A stretch of DNA of 48,723 bases from Gordonia alkanivorans NBRC 16433 (lineage in GTDB: Bacteria > Actinomycetota > Actinomycetes > Mycobacteriales > Mycobacteriaceae). The stretch lies in NCBI RefSeq assembly GCF_000225505.1, contig NZ_BACI01000068.1, positions 1-48,723 of the forward strand. Direction: 5' to 3'. The notes under the pieces are model-generated. The model ran no database searches, was not told the DNA's origin, and saw only the letters and a program-made list of their open reading frames with translations. This document shows positions 19,537 through 28,798 of this stretch, one piece after another. Position numbers and translations under genes: made by a program. Within the stretch, counting starts at the first letter, position 1. The number at the start of each line of letters is the position of its first letter.

Positions 19537-20639
19537 CAGCCCGCTCCCGCACGACGGCTGCGGCGCAGCAGGATGAAGAAGACCGGCCCGCCGATCAGTG
19601 CGGTGAACATGCCGAGGGGGAGGTCGGCGTCGCCGAGTATCGTGCGGGCCGCGAGGTCGGCGCCGGTGATGACCAGCGCGCCACCGATCACGCTGGTGGG
19701 CAGCAGGATCGAGTGTTTGGGGCCGACGATGAGTCGCATCACGTGCGGGACCACGAGGCCGACGAAGGCGATGATCCCGGCGAAGGCGACGGCCGCGGCG
19801 GTGAGGATCGCGGTCAGCACGATCGCCTGACGTCGAACCGATTCCACGTTGACGCCGAGCGACGCCGCCTGGATCTCACCGAGGGCGAGCAGGTCGAGTT
19901 TGTGGACCAGCAGTACGCAGGCGGCGACGCCCACGACCACGAGTGGCGCCACCACCCAGATCTCGCTCCAGGTGCGGCCGGCCAGCGAACCGAGCTGCCA
20001 GAAGATGATCTGCTCGCGGGCGGCGGTGGAGGCGACGAAGGTCAGGAAGGCAATGACGCCCGCGGCGAACGCGTTCACCGCGATACCGGTCAGCACCAGC
20101 ATGATCGCCGACGACGATCCGTCGCGCAGCGAGAGCAGGTAGACCGCGGCGGCGGTGACGAGTCCGAAGAGGAAGGCCGCGCCGGCCAGCGCCCAGTTCC
20201 CGGCGGCCCCACCGGCTCCCGCCGAGCCACCCGCGAGGACGATCACCAGGCAGGCGCCGATGGCCGACCCGGAGGACACCCCGATGATGCTCGGCTCGGC
20301 GAGCGGATTGGCGAGGACGCCCTGCAGCAGGCACCCCGCGGCGCCGAGTGCGGCACCGACGAACAGTCCGAGCACGATGCGCGGGAACCGGACGTTCCAG
20401 AGCGCCCCTTCGCCGTTGGGATGTGAGGGCAGCGGCCCGATCTCGAGGTGGAAGTGGTGCGCGATGCTGCCGAGCACCTCCAACGGTGGGATCTCCACCT
20501 GACCGATCCCGGCGGAGGCGATCGCGAGCGTCGCGGTCGCGAGAAGCATCACGGCGACGACGACGGTGTTGCGCATCCGGTGCGAGCGGGCGACTGGTGC
20601 CGCGGCGTCGGTCCTGGTCTCGGCGGTCGGGATGCTCAC
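19533..20639 (-). CDS. hmuU: Heme ABC transporter permease (FecCD family)
   Basis: An inner-membrane permease (368 aa) with about ten helices. Family blocks include NVRFPRIVLGLFVGAALGAA, QGVLANPLAEPSIIGVSSGS and FVGLVVPHVMRLIVGPKHS. DADLPLGMFTALIGGPVFFI lies near the end and contacts the ATPase. A basic N-terminal tail precedes the first helix. Four-base overlaps with hmuT upstream and hmuV downstream indicate coupled translation. Confidence 0.87.
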   Translation of the reverse strand: MSIPTAETRTDAAAPVARSHRMRNTVVVAVMLLATATLAIASAGIGQVEIPPLEVLGSIAHHFHLEIGPLPSHPNGEGALWNVRFPRIVLGLFVGAALGAAGCLLQGVLANPLAEPSIIGVSSGSAIGACLVIVLAGGSAGAGGAAGNWALAGAAFLFGLVTAAAVYLLSLRDGSSSAIMLVLTGIAVNAFAAGVIAFLTFVASTAAREQIIFWQLGSLAGRTWSEIWVVAPLVVVGVAACVLLVHKLDLLALGEIQAASLGVNVESVRRQAIVLTAILTAAAVAFAGIIAFVGLVVPHVMRLIVGPKHSILLPTSVIGGALVITGADLAARTILGDADLPLGMFTALIGGPVFFILLRRSRRAGAGW

Positions 20640-21664
20640 GTGTAGATCGCCTTCGCCAGCGCCGAGAGGACGAGTCCGACATCGGGACCGAAGGCCAGGA
20701 TCTTGCTCTCGTCCATCTGCACGACGCGGCGGTTGCGGCCCGCCTCGGTGTCGGCGATCCCGGGAAGCGTCAGCACCCCGTCGGGTCCGCCGACGGTGTC
20801 GGCGCCCTGGGTCATGACGATGAGGACGTCGGGGTCGGCGGTGATCATCGACTCGGCGGTGACGGCGGTGAACGCACCGGTGAGCCGGGCCGCCTCACCG
20901 GCGTCCCGGCCGCCGAGTTCGGCGATCAGATCGTCGGCGCCCGAACCGGGACCGGCGAGGAGCAGGAGATTGCGGCCGCGGATGTAGAGGAAGGCCATCG
21001 TCGGGTCGCCGGAGGGGTCGGGGACGAGATCGCGGGCCGCCTCGATCTGCGCATCGGTGCGGTCGACGAGCTTCTCACCCGCCTCGGGAACGCCGAGTGC
21101 CTTGGCGACCGACCGCATCAACGTGTCGTTGGACGCGAGGTCGCGAGTGGCGGGGAACACCACGACGGTGACCCCGGAGTCGCGGATCTGGTCCACCGCG
21201 GTCACCGGTACCGTCGACTCGCTGACCAGCAGGACCGTCGGTGCAAGGGCCAGAACGGATTCGGCGTTGAGGCTGTGCCCGCGGTTCGTCACCACCGGGA
21301 GTCCGATCGCGGACGGGAAGGCCGTCGAGGTGTCGCGGCCGACGACCCGCGAGCCCATGCCGAGAGCGAAGACGATGCTGCCGAGGGTGCCGCTGACGTC
21401 GACGGCGATGATCCGGCTGGTGTCGGTCACGGTCACCGGTCCGTAGCGAACGGAATCGACGGTGACCGGCAGTGCCGATCTCGGATCGTCGGCGACGGGT
21501 GTCACGTCGTTTCCGTCGAGGGCGGCCGTCTGCGGCCCGTTGCGAAGGTGCGCACCGGGGGAGTGCCGGTCCTGTTCGATCGGGGTGACGAAGCACGCCG
21601 AGACGGGCACCATGGTGAGGACCACCACCAGCAAGGCCCGCACCGATCTGATCGACGCGCCCAC
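20636..21664 (-). CDS. hmuT: Heme-binding lipoprotein of an ABC importer
   Basis: The substrate-binding protein of the importer (342 aa with this start). The signal peptide VRALLVVVLTMVPVSAC ends in a lipobox Cys. The periplasmic-binding-protein type III core begins at SRIIAVDVSGTLGSIVFALG and includes VVTNRGHSLNAESVLALAPT. Three in-frame GTG codons (21673, 21670, 21664) are possible; the last has GAAGGTGG at good spacing. The frame is open much further upstream, but only as a shadow of map on the other strand. Heme is the likely ligand, by similarity to HmuT and by operon structure. Confidence 0.78.
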   Translation of the reverse strand: MGASIRSVRALLVVVLTMVPVSACFVTPIEQDRHSPGAHLRNGPQTAALDGNDVTPVADDPRSALPVTVDSVRYGPVTVTDTSRIIAVDVSGTLGSIVFALGMGSRVVGRDTSTAFPSAIGLPVVTNRGHSLNAESVLALAPTVLLVSESTVPVTAVDQIRDSGVTVVVFPATRDLASNDTLMRSVAKALGVPEAGEKLVDRTDAQIEAARDLVPDPSGDPTMAFLYIRGRNLLLLAGPGSGADDLIAELGGRDAGEAARLTGAFTAVTAESMITADPDVLIVMTQGADTVGGPDGVLTLPGIADTEAGRNRRVVQMDESKILAFGPDVGLVLSALAKAIYT

Positions 21665-21710
21665 CGTCACCACCTTCGAATCGGTTTCCGACGCCCAGTG
21701 GCGTGGAAGT

Positions 21711-21727
21711 CTTAGGGCGAGCTTAGT
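21711..21727 (-). promoter_or_regulatory. Possible degenerate iron box between hmuT and map
   Basis: CTTAGG and CTTAG half-site-like elements occur in direct rather than clean inverted order. On the hmuT strand only about 9 of 19 positions match the IdeR consensus. It sits about 50 nt before the hmuT start, where an iron operator would be expected. This is weak support. Confidence 0.2.
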
Positions 21728-21774
21728 TGTCGCGAGCTTGCCGTCCGCGCGCCGGTCCTCCTCGGACGGGCGGA

Positions 21775-21780
21775 TAAAGT
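21775..21780 (+). promoter_or_regulatory. Candidate -10 element for map (leaderless)
   Basis: TAAAGT ends 7 nt before the ATG of map. There is no ribosome site between them, so a leaderless mRNA is likely. The in-frame GTG at 21779 lies inside this element and is therefore rejected as start. Confidence 0.45.
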
Positions 21781-21787
21781 GGTTCGC

Positions 21788-22651
21788 ATGCCAGTTCGCA
21801 GTGTCCTGACCCCCGGTACCCCGACGCCGATCCGGACCGTGCCCGACTCCATCGAGCGGCCGGAATACGTGTGGAAACCCACCGTGAACGAGGGCCACGA
21901 ACCCTGGGTGCAGACGCCGGAGACCATCGAGAAGATGCGCCTCGCCGGCAAGATCGCCGCGAATGCGCTCGCCGAGGCCGGCAAGGCCGTCGCACCCGGC
22001 GTGACGACCGATGAACTGGACCGGATCGCGCACGAGTACATGGTCGACCACGGCGCCTACCCGTCGACGCTGGGTTACAAGGACTTCCCCAAGTCCTGCT
22101 GCACCTCGCTCAACGAGGTGATCTGTCACGGCATCCCGGACTCGACCGTCATCGCCGACGGCGACATCGTCAACATCGATGTCACCGCCTACATCGACGG
22201 CGTGCACGGCGACACCAACGCGACCTTCCTCGCCGGGGACGTCGAGCAGGAGGTCGTCGACCTCGTCGAGCGCACCCGTACCGCCACCGAGCGGGCGATC
22301 AAGGCGGTCAAGCCGGGACGCGAACTCAACGTCGTCGGTCGCGTCATCGAGGCGTACGCGAATCGCTTCGGCTACAGCGTCGTCCGCGACTTCACCGGGC
22401 ACGGCATCGGCGAGACCTTTCACAACGGGCTCGTGGTGCTGCACTACGACGAGCCCAACGTCGACACCGTCCTCGAACCCGGCATGGTGTTCACCATCGA
22501 GCCGATGATCAACCTCGGCGGCCTCGCCTGGGAGATGTGGGACGACGGCTGGACCGTGGTGACCGCCGACCGGAAGTGGACCGCGCAGTTCGAACACACC
22601 CTCGTGGTCACCGAGGACGGCGCAGAGATCCTGACCCTGCCGGACGCCTGA
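21788..22651 (+). CDS. map: Type I methionine aminopeptidase
   Basis: Removes the initiator methionine from nascent proteins (287 aa). It has the N-terminal extension with a PxxP-rich linker typical of the longer actinobacterial form (MapB). The five metal ligands are recognisable: Asp in [12 protein letters not shown] and VHGDTNATF, His in [11 protein letters not shown], Glu in [11 protein letters not shown], and the C-terminal Glu in [12 protein letters not shown]. It lies between the divergent hmu operon and the convergent kinase locus. Confidence 0.95.
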   Translation: MPVRSVLTPGTPTPIRTVPDSIERPEYVWKPTVNEGHEPWVQTPETIEKMRLAGKIAANALAEAGKAVAPGVTTDELDRIAHEYMVDHGAYPSTLGYKDFPKSCCTSLNEVICHGIPDSTVIADGDIVNIDVTAYIDGVHGDTNATFLAGDVEQEVVDLVERTRTATERAIKAVKPGRELNVVGRVIEAYANRFGYSVVRDFTGHGIGETFHNGLVVLHYDEPNVDTVLEPGMVFTIEPMINLGGLAWEMWDDGWTVVTADRKWTAQFEHTLVVTEDGAEILTLPDA

Positions 22652-22666
22652 TCGGCATTCCCCTGA

Positions 22667-23620
22667 CTAGGCCGGGAAGCGCACGGGCTGCGGCTCGTTG
22701 CTGGTCGTCGTGGTCCCGTTGCCGAGCTGTCCCTTGCCGTTGAGTCCCCAGCAGTACATCTCGGCGCCCGCGACCGCGCAGACGTTGGCCGAGCCGGTGG
22801 TCACCTGGGTGACGCCCGACAGCCCGTTGATCCGGCTCGGGGCGTGGTCGGGGAGCGTGCTCCGCGAACCCCAGCAGTAGGCGGAACCGCTCGCCGCGGC
22901 GCAGGCGGCGTAACCCCCGGTGGAGACCTGTGTCGCGCCCCGCACATCGATCGGGGTCGGTCGCTGTCGGCTGACCTCGGTGCCGTCGCCGAGTTGACCG
23001 GAACCGTTCTCGCCCCAGCAGAACACGGTCCCCGAGCCGCCGGAACCGCTCGCCACCGCGCACGTCGAATAGAGACTCGTGCTGATCGAGGAGGGGGAGT
23101 CCAGGTCGAGCCTGGTCGGGGTGGGCCGGTTGGTGGTGGTGCCATCGCCGACCTGCCCGTCGGCGTTGTTGCCCCAGCAGTAGGCGGAGCCTGCGGCGAT
23201 GGCACAGGTCGTCGTGTGCGAGGTCGAGACCGCCGTGACATCGGACAGACCCGAGACCCGCGTCGGGGTGGGGATGGTGGGGTCGGTGCCCGCACCGGTC
23301 TGCCCGTTGAGATTGTTGCCCCAGCAGTAGAGGTCGCCGGAGCTGATCGCGCAGGTGGTGAGGCCGACGGCCACCGCTCTCACGTCGGTCAGGCCGGACA
23401 CCTTGGTCGGCAGCGTGACGTTCTGGCCGGTCGGCCCGGCACCCTGGCCCCAGCAGTAGAGGTCGCCCGAGGCGATCGCGCAGGTTCTACCGAGGCCGCC
23501 CATGCCGACCGCCGACACGTCCTCGAGACCGGACACCTTCTCCGGGCGCGCCCGGTCCGTCGTCGAACCGTCGCCGAGGGTGCCGTACAGGTTTCCGCCC
23601 CAGCAGAACAGCTCGCCGCC
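22667..23620 (-). pseudogene. RCC1 beta-propeller half of a Ser/Thr kinase receptor (separated by frameshift)
   Basis: This frame encodes about 317 residues made of seven RCC1-like repeats. Each has a CWG signature: ELFCWGGN, DLYCWGQG, DLYCWGNN, SAYCWGNN, TVFCWGEN, SAYCWGSR and EMYCWGLN. Seven repeats are what a complete RCC1 propeller needs. Most repeats pair the CWG cysteine with another Cys in a preceding CAxxxG segment, 8 residues away (13 in one). It has no start codon or signal peptide of its own. It continues the kinase reading frame if two bases are restored next to 23621, or one removed. The domain would lie outside the cell. Whether the frameshift is real or a sequencing error cannot be told here. 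Confidence 0.8.
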
Positions 23621-24854
23621 ACGCCGCGCAGGTGCTGTCGCCGCTCGAGGCGATGGACTCGAAGTCGCCCGAACCCGTTGTGGCACTGGTTGATCCGGCG
23701 GACGAACGCGAAGGCGTCGAGGTCCCTGAGGTCGTGGTCGCCGGGGCGTCGTCGGAGCCGACCAGGACGATCGCGGTGATCACGAGCGCCAGGACGAGGA
23801 CGAAGACACCGGCGCCGACGCCGACGAGGAGTCCGGTGCGCTTCTCGGACGGTGCCGGGGTGAAGCCGCCGGCGAAGACCGGGGCCGGGGTGTGTGGCCG
23901 GTGCGGGTGGTAGCCCGGTGGCGGGAGCGGGGGGCGCTGCCGGGTAGGCGGGTGTTGCCGAGCCGGAGGGTGATGGCCGACGCGTGGCGGAAACGCCGGG
24001 GCCGGCGTGGTGGGCGCCGCACGACGCGGGCCCGCGGCCGCCGCCTGCTCGAGTGCCCGCGCGAAGTCCGTGCACGAGGCGAACCGGTCGCCGGGCTGCT
24101 TGGCCAGCGCCCGGGCGAAGACCGGATCGAGATGCGCCAGAGCCGGATCGTGGTCCGACGGCCGGGGCACGGGGGAGTTCACGTGACCCGAGATGAGTGC
24201 CATCGGCGTCGTGCCCGGGAACGGCTGACGGCCGGTGAGCAGCTGGAAGACGGTGCAGGCCAGGGCGTACTGGTCCGAGGCGGGGATCGCGGCCTCGCCG
24301 GTGAGCAGCTCGGGGGCGGCGTAGGCCAGGGTGCCGACGAACAGGTTGGTCGCGGTCATCTTGTTGCCGTCGACCAGTCGGGCGATACCGAAGTCGAGAA
24401 CCGTGACGCGGGTGATGCGGCCGTCCGGTCCGCGGGCGACGACGATGTTCGCCGGCTTGATGTCGCGGTGGATGACCCGCTGACCATGCGCGTAGTCGAG
24501 AGCGTCGGCGACGCGACCGGCGATGGTGACGACCTCGTCGACGGGCATCGGGCCGGCGCCGGTGAGGTCTTTGCCGTCGAGGTAGGTCATCGAGAACCAC
24601 GGGCTGCCGTGCTCGACGCCGTGGGTGAAGACGGTGACGATGCCCGGGTGATCGAGGGCTGCCGCTGTCCGGGCCTCGTTGCGGAACCGCTCGTGGAAGC
24701 TGGGGTCCGCAGGATTCGGCGAGATGATCTTCAGGGCCTCGCGACGGCCCAGTGTCGGGTGTTCGACGAGCCAGACCTGGCCCATCCCGCCGCGCCCGAG
24801 CAGGGAGACCACGCGATACCCGGCGAACACCGATCCGGGTTCCACGATCTCCAC
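23487..24854 (-). CDS. Transmembrane Ser/Thr protein kinase (frameshifted before its RCC1 sensor domain)
   Basis: A PknB-like receptor kinase. The kinase domain (about residues 12-270) has the Gly loop LGRGGMGQVW, Lys42 in EALKII, VIHRDIKPAN with catalytic Asp131, LDFGIARL with Asp154, and YAAPELL. A Pro-rich juxtamembrane linker (about 280-340) follows, then one membrane helix (GLLVGVGAGVFVLVLALVI, about 341-366) and a Ser/Thr-rich stalk. At about residue 411 (near 23621) the frame shifts into about 43 unrelated residues. The true continuation is the seven-repeat RCC1 propeller in the next frame. The intact product would be about 728 aa: kinase inside, propeller outside, like M. tuberculosis PknD with its NHL propeller. 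Confidence 0.85.
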   Translation of the reverse strand: MEIVEPGSVFAGYRVVSLLGRGGMGQVWLVEHPTLGRREALKIISPNPADPSFHERFRNEARTAAALDHPGIVTVFTHGVEHGSPWFSMTYLDGKDLTGAGPMPVDEVVTIAGRVADALDYAHGQRVIHRDIKPANIVVARGPDGRITRVTVLDFGIARLVDGNKMTATNLFVGTLAYAAPELLTGEAAIPASDQYALACTVFQLLTGRQPFPGTTPMALISGHVNSPVPRPSDHDPALAHLDPVFARALAKQPGDRFASCTDFARALEQAAAAGPRRAAPTTPAPAFPPRVGHHPPARQHPPTRQRPPLPPPGYHPHRPHTPAPVFAGGFTPAPSEKRTGLLVGVGAGVFVLVLALVITAIVLVGSDDAPATTTSGTSTPSRSSAGSTSATTGSGDFESIASSGDSTCAAWRRAVLLGRKPVRHPRRRFDDGPGAPGEGVRSRGRVGGRHGRPR

Positions 24855-24925
24855 GCCCGACGACCCCCCTGTCCCGACCTGCTCGCACAGGCCCTCCCGA
24901 CCACGCCCTCGCAGGCGTTGCCGTC

Positions 24926-24931
24926 ACTGTA
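24926..24931 (-). promoter_or_regulatory. Candidate -10 element for the receptor kinase gene
   Basis: TACAGT on the reverse strand lies about 70 nt before the kinase start. TTGCCT about 20 bp upstream of it could serve as a weak -35. Visual call only. Confidence 0.25.
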
Positions 24932-24986
24932 ACCAGCCGGAGCGGCCGGCGAGGCAAGTGGTGCGTCGTGTGAACGACCCCACCAC

Positions 24987-24992
24987 TACGCT
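24987..24992 (+). promoter_or_regulatory. Candidate -10 element for cobQ (leaderless)
   Basis: TACGCT ends 6 nt before the second of two tandem GTG codons. This spacing favours the second GTG as both transcription and translation start. No cobalamin riboswitch is visible. Confidence 0.4.
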
Positions 24993-24998
24993 GTCGTG

Positions 24999-26576
24999 GT
25001 GGCCGATCTCGGTGGTGCGTTGTTCGTGGGCGGGACCAGTAGTGACGCCGGTAAGAGTCTCCTCGTCGCAGGTCTCTGTCGTGCTCTCGCGCGCGACGGC
25101 GTCCGGGTCGCGCCGTTCAAGGCGCAGAACATGTCCAACAACTCGGTGGTGACGCTCGACGGCGGTGAGATCGGCCGCGCCCAGGCCCTGCAGGCCTTCG
25201 CCTGCGGGCTCGAACCCTCGACGCGGTTCAATCCTGTTCTGCTGAAACCCGGCAGCGACCGGCGCTCCCATGTCGTGCTGCGAGGGCGCCCGGCCGGGGA
25301 CGTCGGTGCCCGGGACTACATGGCCTGGCGGTCCCGGCTGAGGGAGGTCGTCACCGAGGAGCTCGCCGCGCTCCGCCGCGACTTCGACGTCGTGCTCTGT
25401 GAGGGAGCGGGTTCGGTCGCCGAGATCAACCTCCGCCGCAACGACATCGCCAACATGGGGCTCGCGCAGGCCGCACGGCTCCCGGTGCTGCTGGTCACCG
25501 ACATCGACCGCGGTGGCTCGTTGGCCTCGCTGTTCGGCACCACCGCGATCCTCGAACCCGCAGACCAGGCGCTGATCGCGGGCTACGTCGTCAACAAGTT
25601 CCGGGGCGACCCGAGCATCCTCGAAACCGGGCTCCGGCAGGTCGAGGAGATCACCGGCCGCCCGACCCTCGGTGTCCTGCCGTTCGCCGACGACCTGTGG
25701 CTCGACGCCGAGGACTCCCTGGCGGCGCCCGTCGGCCGGCGGGTCGGACCGCCGCTGAACCCGGCCGGTCCGGGCGCGCGGCTCCGCGTCGCCGCGATCC
25801 GGTTGCCCCGCATCTCCAACTCCACCGACGTCGAGGCGCTCGCCTGCGAACCGGGCGTCGACGTGACCTGGGTCGACGACCCGGGCAGTGTCGCCGCCGC
25901 CGACCTGGTGGTGATCCCGGGAACCCGTGCCACGGTCTCCGACCTCGCCTGGATGCGCGACCGCGGGATCGCCGACGCGGTCACCGCCCGCGCGGCCCGG
26001 GGCGTCCCGGTCGTCGCCATCTGCGGGGGTTTCCAGATGCTGGCCCGCACCATCGACGACGCGATCGAATCCGGTCGTGGCCGCGTCGACGGCCTCGGTG
26101 TGTTCGATCTCGACATCTCCTTCGCCACCGACAAGACGTTGCGTCAGGTCAGCGGCACCAGCCGCGGTGGAGAGGTGATCAGCGGTTACGAGATCCACCA
26201 CGGGCGGGTCGTCGGGTCGCGGGAGGACACCTGGATCGTCGACGACGCCGCGGGTCCCGAAGGTGCGGTGCGAGGCGCGATCCGTGGGACGCACTGGCAC
26301 GGACTGCTGGCCAACGACGCCTTTCGGCGTCGGCTGCTCACCGAGGTGGCCGCCGAGGCCGGTGTGCCGGACTTCCGGGTCGCGGGCGACACCGAGGTGG
26401 AGGCGATCCGGCGGCGACAGGTCGACACGATGGCCGACCTGGTCAGCGAGCATCTCGACATGGACGCGGTGATGCATCTCATCGAGGACGGTCCGCCCGT
26501 GTCGGCGCCCGTCATCCGCCATCACCTGGACCCCGACACCGGTTCGGCGCAGACGCTATCGTGGCCCAATGACTGA
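24999..26576 (+). CDS. cobQ: Cobyric acid synthase
   Basis: Glutamine-dependent amidation of adenosylcobyrinic acid a,c-diamide to cobyric acid (525 aa). The N-terminal P-loop-like region is [32 protein letters not shown] and [14 protein letters not shown] are typical of CobQ. The C-terminal class I glutaminase domain has its Cys in [10 protein letters not shown] and a His in YEIHHGRV. It lies apart from the other cobalamin genes of the window, about 7 kb upstream of chlID. Its last 8 bases overlap the next gene. Confidence 0.95.
   Translation: MADLGGALFVGGTSSDAGKSLLVAGLCRALARDGVRVAPFKAQNMSNNSVVTLDGGEIGRAQALQAFACGLEPSTRFNPVLLKPGSDRRSHVVLRGRPAGDVGARDYMAWRSRLREVVTEELAALRRDFDVVLCEGAGSVAEINLRRNDIANMGLAQAARLPVLLVTDIDRGGSLASLFGTTAILEPADQALIAGYVVNKFRGDPSILETGLRQVEEITGRPTLGVLPFADDLWLDAEDSLAAPVGRRVGPPLNPAGPGARLRVAAIRLPRISNSTDVEALACEPGVDVTWVDDPGSVAAADLVVIPGTRATVSDLAWMRDRGIADAVTARAARGVPVVAICGGFQMLARTIDDAIESGRGRVDGLGVFDLDISFATDKTLRQVSGTSRGGEVISGYEIHHGRVVGSREDTWIVDDAAGPEGAVRGAIRGTHWHGLLANDAFRRRLLTEVAAEAGVPDFRVAGDTEVEAIRRRQVDTMADLVSEHLDMDAVMHLIEDGPPVSAPVIRHHLDPDTGSAQTLSWPND
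26557..26562 (+). promoter_or_regulatory. Candidate internal -10 element for the alpha/beta hydrolase gene
   Basis: TATCGT lies inside the end of cobQ, 6 nt before the ATG of the hydrolase. It could give a separate leaderless mRNA in addition to read-through from cobQ. Confidence 0.35.
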
Positions 26577-27393
26577 AGATCAGCGTCAGGTGACCGTCAA
26601 CGGCCTCACCTTCGACGTCCGGATCGGGGGACCGGAACGGGGCCCGTGGGTCCTGCTGCTTCACGGATTCCCGGTGGACGGATCCTGCTACGACGCGGTG
26701 CTCCCGCGACTCCACGAATCGGGCCTGCGGACGTTGGTCCTGAACCAGCGCGGCTACAGCCCCGGCGCACGACCCGAGGCCGTCGAGGACTATCACCTCA
26801 GCCACCTGGTGTCGGATGTGATCGCCGTGCTCGACGAACTGAAGGTCGGGTACGCGATCCTCGTCGGGCACGACTGGGGCGGCATCGTCGCGTGGCATCT
26901 CGCGGGCAAGTACCCCGACCGGTTCACCGGTCTGGTGGTCGCCAGCACCGGCCACCCGTCGGCGATGCGGGATGCACTCGCGGCGAGCGATCAGCGCGAA
27001 CGATCGTCCTACATCCTCGATTTCGTCGCCGACGGCGCCGAGGAGACACTCCTCGCCGACGACGGCGCCAAGCTGCGCGCGGCCGGGGTCACCGCCGAGG
27101 AGCTCGCCCCGCTGCGCGAACCGGGCGCCCTGCGGGCTGCATTGAACTGGTACCGGGCCAACTTCGTCGGCGACATCAAGGGCACCATGGCGTGCCCGCC
27201 GGTGGAGATCCCGACGACGCTCGTCTGGAGCGACGCCGACGCCGCGCTCGGCCGTGAGCAGGCGCAGGGCAGCGGCCGGTACGCCTACTCCGACTTCCGG
27301 TTCTGCGAACTGGCCGGCGTCGACCACTGGATTCCGCAGAACGCTCCCGCCGAACTGGCCAGCGAGATCGCCCTGCGGTCGACGGTGTTCTAG
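26569..27393 (+). CDS. Alpha/beta hydrolase, epoxide hydrolase / haloalkane dehalogenase-like
   Basis: A soluble alpha/beta hydrolase (274 aa). The oxyanion-hole motif is LLHGFPVDG. The nucleophile elbow [11 protein letters not shown] has Asp instead of Ser, as in epoxide hydrolases and haloalkane dehalogenases. The acid is probably in WSDADAALG, and the catalytic His is in GVDHWIPQ. It overlaps cobQ by 8 bp. The neighbour mtr is on the other strand, convergent, 7 bp away. It corresponds by position and type to Rv2854. The natural substrate is unknown. Confidence 0.82.
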   Translation: MTEDQRQVTVNGLTFDVRIGGPERGPWVLLLHGFPVDGSCYDAVLPRLHESGLRTLVLNQRGYSPGARPEAVEDYHLSHLVSDVIAVLDELKVGYAILVGHDWGGIVAWHLAGKYPDRFTGLVVASTGHPSAMRDALAASDQRERSSYILDFVADGAEETLLADDGAKLRAAGVTAEELAPLREPGALRAALNWYRANFVGDIKGTMACPPVEIPTTLVWSDADAALGREQAQGSGRYAYSDFRFCELAGVDHWIPQNAPAELASEIALRSTVF

Positions 27394-27400
27394 ATCGCCA

Positions 27401-28798
27401 CTAGATCTCCAGACCCAACAGCGCGTTCTCGAGCACCTCGGGCATCGCCGGGTGGATCCAGTACTGCCCCTTGGCGACCTCGAGGGCGGTCTGGCCGAAC
27501 GACATCGCCTGGATGACCGGCTGGATGACGGTCGGGGCCTGCGGGCCGATGATGTGCGTGCCGAGGATCTTGCCGGTGCCGCGTTCGGCGATCACCTTGC
27601 AGAAACCGGTGGTGTCCTCCATCGCCCAGCCGTAGGCGACGTCACCGTAGGCCTGGACCTTGACCGTGATGTCGTATCCGGCGTCGCGGGCCTCGTCTTC
27701 GGTCAGCCCCACCGAGGCGATCTGCGGGTGTGTGAAGACGGCCGCCGGGACGAACCGGTGGTCGAACTCGACGAGATCGTCTGCATCCCAACCCTTCAGC
27801 AGGTTGGCCTGCACCACCCGCTCCTCGTGGTTGGCGACGTGCTTGAGCTGGTACGGCGAGCTGACGTCGCCGAGCGCCCACACCCCGCGTGCGGAGGTGC
27901 GGCCGTGGATGTCGCAGTGCACCCGGCCCTCTTCGTCGAGTTCGATGCCGACCGAGGAGAGGTTGAGGCGGTCGCCGTTGGGCTTCCGGCCGGTGGCGAC
28001 GAGCAGGACGTCGGCCTCCAGGTGCGTCCCGTCGTCGAACTGCAGGCGGACACCGCCGTCGGGCAGGTCCTCCGCACCGGTGATGGCGGTGTCGAGGTGG
28101 ACGTCCCACTTCTCCTCGGCGACCTGGGTGAAACGGTTGGAGATGTCGGCATCCTGCTTGCGCAGCAGGGCGGGGCCGCGGGCGATGATCGACACCTTGG
28201 AGCCGAGAGCGCCGAAGACGTGCGCGAATTCGGCTGCGATGTAACCGCTTCCGACGATGGCGAGCCGCTCGGGCAGTTCCGGCAGACGCATCACGTCGTT
28301 GTTGGTGTAGTACGCCACGCCGGAATCGGCGATGACCGGCGGGATGACCGCGCGCGAACCCGCGGCCAGGACCACCTCGCGGGCGAGAACCGTTGCACCG
28401 TCGGCGGTGACGAGACGGTAGAGGCCGTCGTCGTCCCGACCGTCGAACTCGACATGGGAGCTGTAGACGGTGATGTTCTCGCACCGGTCCACGCGATACT
28501 CCTTGCCGCCCTCGGAGATCGGGTCGATGCGTCCGAAGACGCGCTCGACGATGCCGGGCCAGTCCACCGAGTCGACCTTGGCGTGCACCCCGAGACGCGC
28601 GCCCTGCGTGGCGATCTCGGCGACCTCCGCCGCGTAGACGAACATCTTGGTCGGGATGCAGCCGACGTTGAGGCAGGTGCCGCCGTACACGCCTTCCTCG
28701 AAGATGGCGATCGTCGTGTCGGCATAGCGCTCGTCGGGGATGGAGTTGCCGCTGCCGGAGCCGATGATGGCCAGGTCGACGACCTGCGTGGCGGTCAT
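27401..28798 (-). CDS. mtr: Mycothione reductase
   Basis: A flavoprotein disulfide reductase that regenerates mycothiol from mycothione with NADPH (465 aa). The redox disulfide is in [15 protein letters not shown] near residues 41-46. FAD and NADPH Rossmann motifs are [11 protein letters not shown] and [21 protein letters not shown] binds FAD, and [13 protein letters not shown] carries the C-terminal His-Glu pair. SGSGNS at the N-terminus is typical of mycothione rather than glutathione reductases. It is the second gene of a reverse-strand pair; its start overlaps the stop of the upstream hydrolase gene by four bases. Confidence 0.94.
   Translation of the reverse strand: MTATQVVDLAIIGSGSGNSIPDERYADTTIAIFEEGVYGGTCLNVGCIPTKMFVYAAEVAEIATQGARLGVHAKVDSVDWPGIVERVFGRIDPISEGGKEYRVDRCENITVYSSHVEFDGRDDDGLYRLVTADGATVLAREVVLAAGSRAVIPPVIADSGVAYYTNNDVMRLPELPERLAIVGSGYIAAEFAHVFGALGSKVSIIARGPALLRKQDADISNRFTQVAEEKWDVHLDTAITGAEDLPDGGVRLQFDDGTHLEADVLLVATGRKPNGDRLNLSSVGIELDEEGRVHCDIHGRTSARGVWALGDVSSPYQLKHVANHEERVVQANLLKGWDADDLVEFDHRFVPAAVFTHPQIASVGLTEDEARDAGYDITVKVQAYGDVAYGWAMEDTTGFCKVIAERGTGKILGTHIIGPQAPTVIQPVIQAMSFGQTALEVAKGQYWIHPAMPEVLENALLGLEI

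Noticed and set aside
21665..22597. N-terminal extension of hmuT by about 300 codons
   Set aside because: The extension is antisense to map. The lipoprotein signal peptide marks the true beginning near 21664-21673.
24855..24998. Cobalamin riboswitch before cobQ
   Set aside because: The gap is only about 140 bp, no B12-box-like conserved core was recognised, and a leaderless start fits better.
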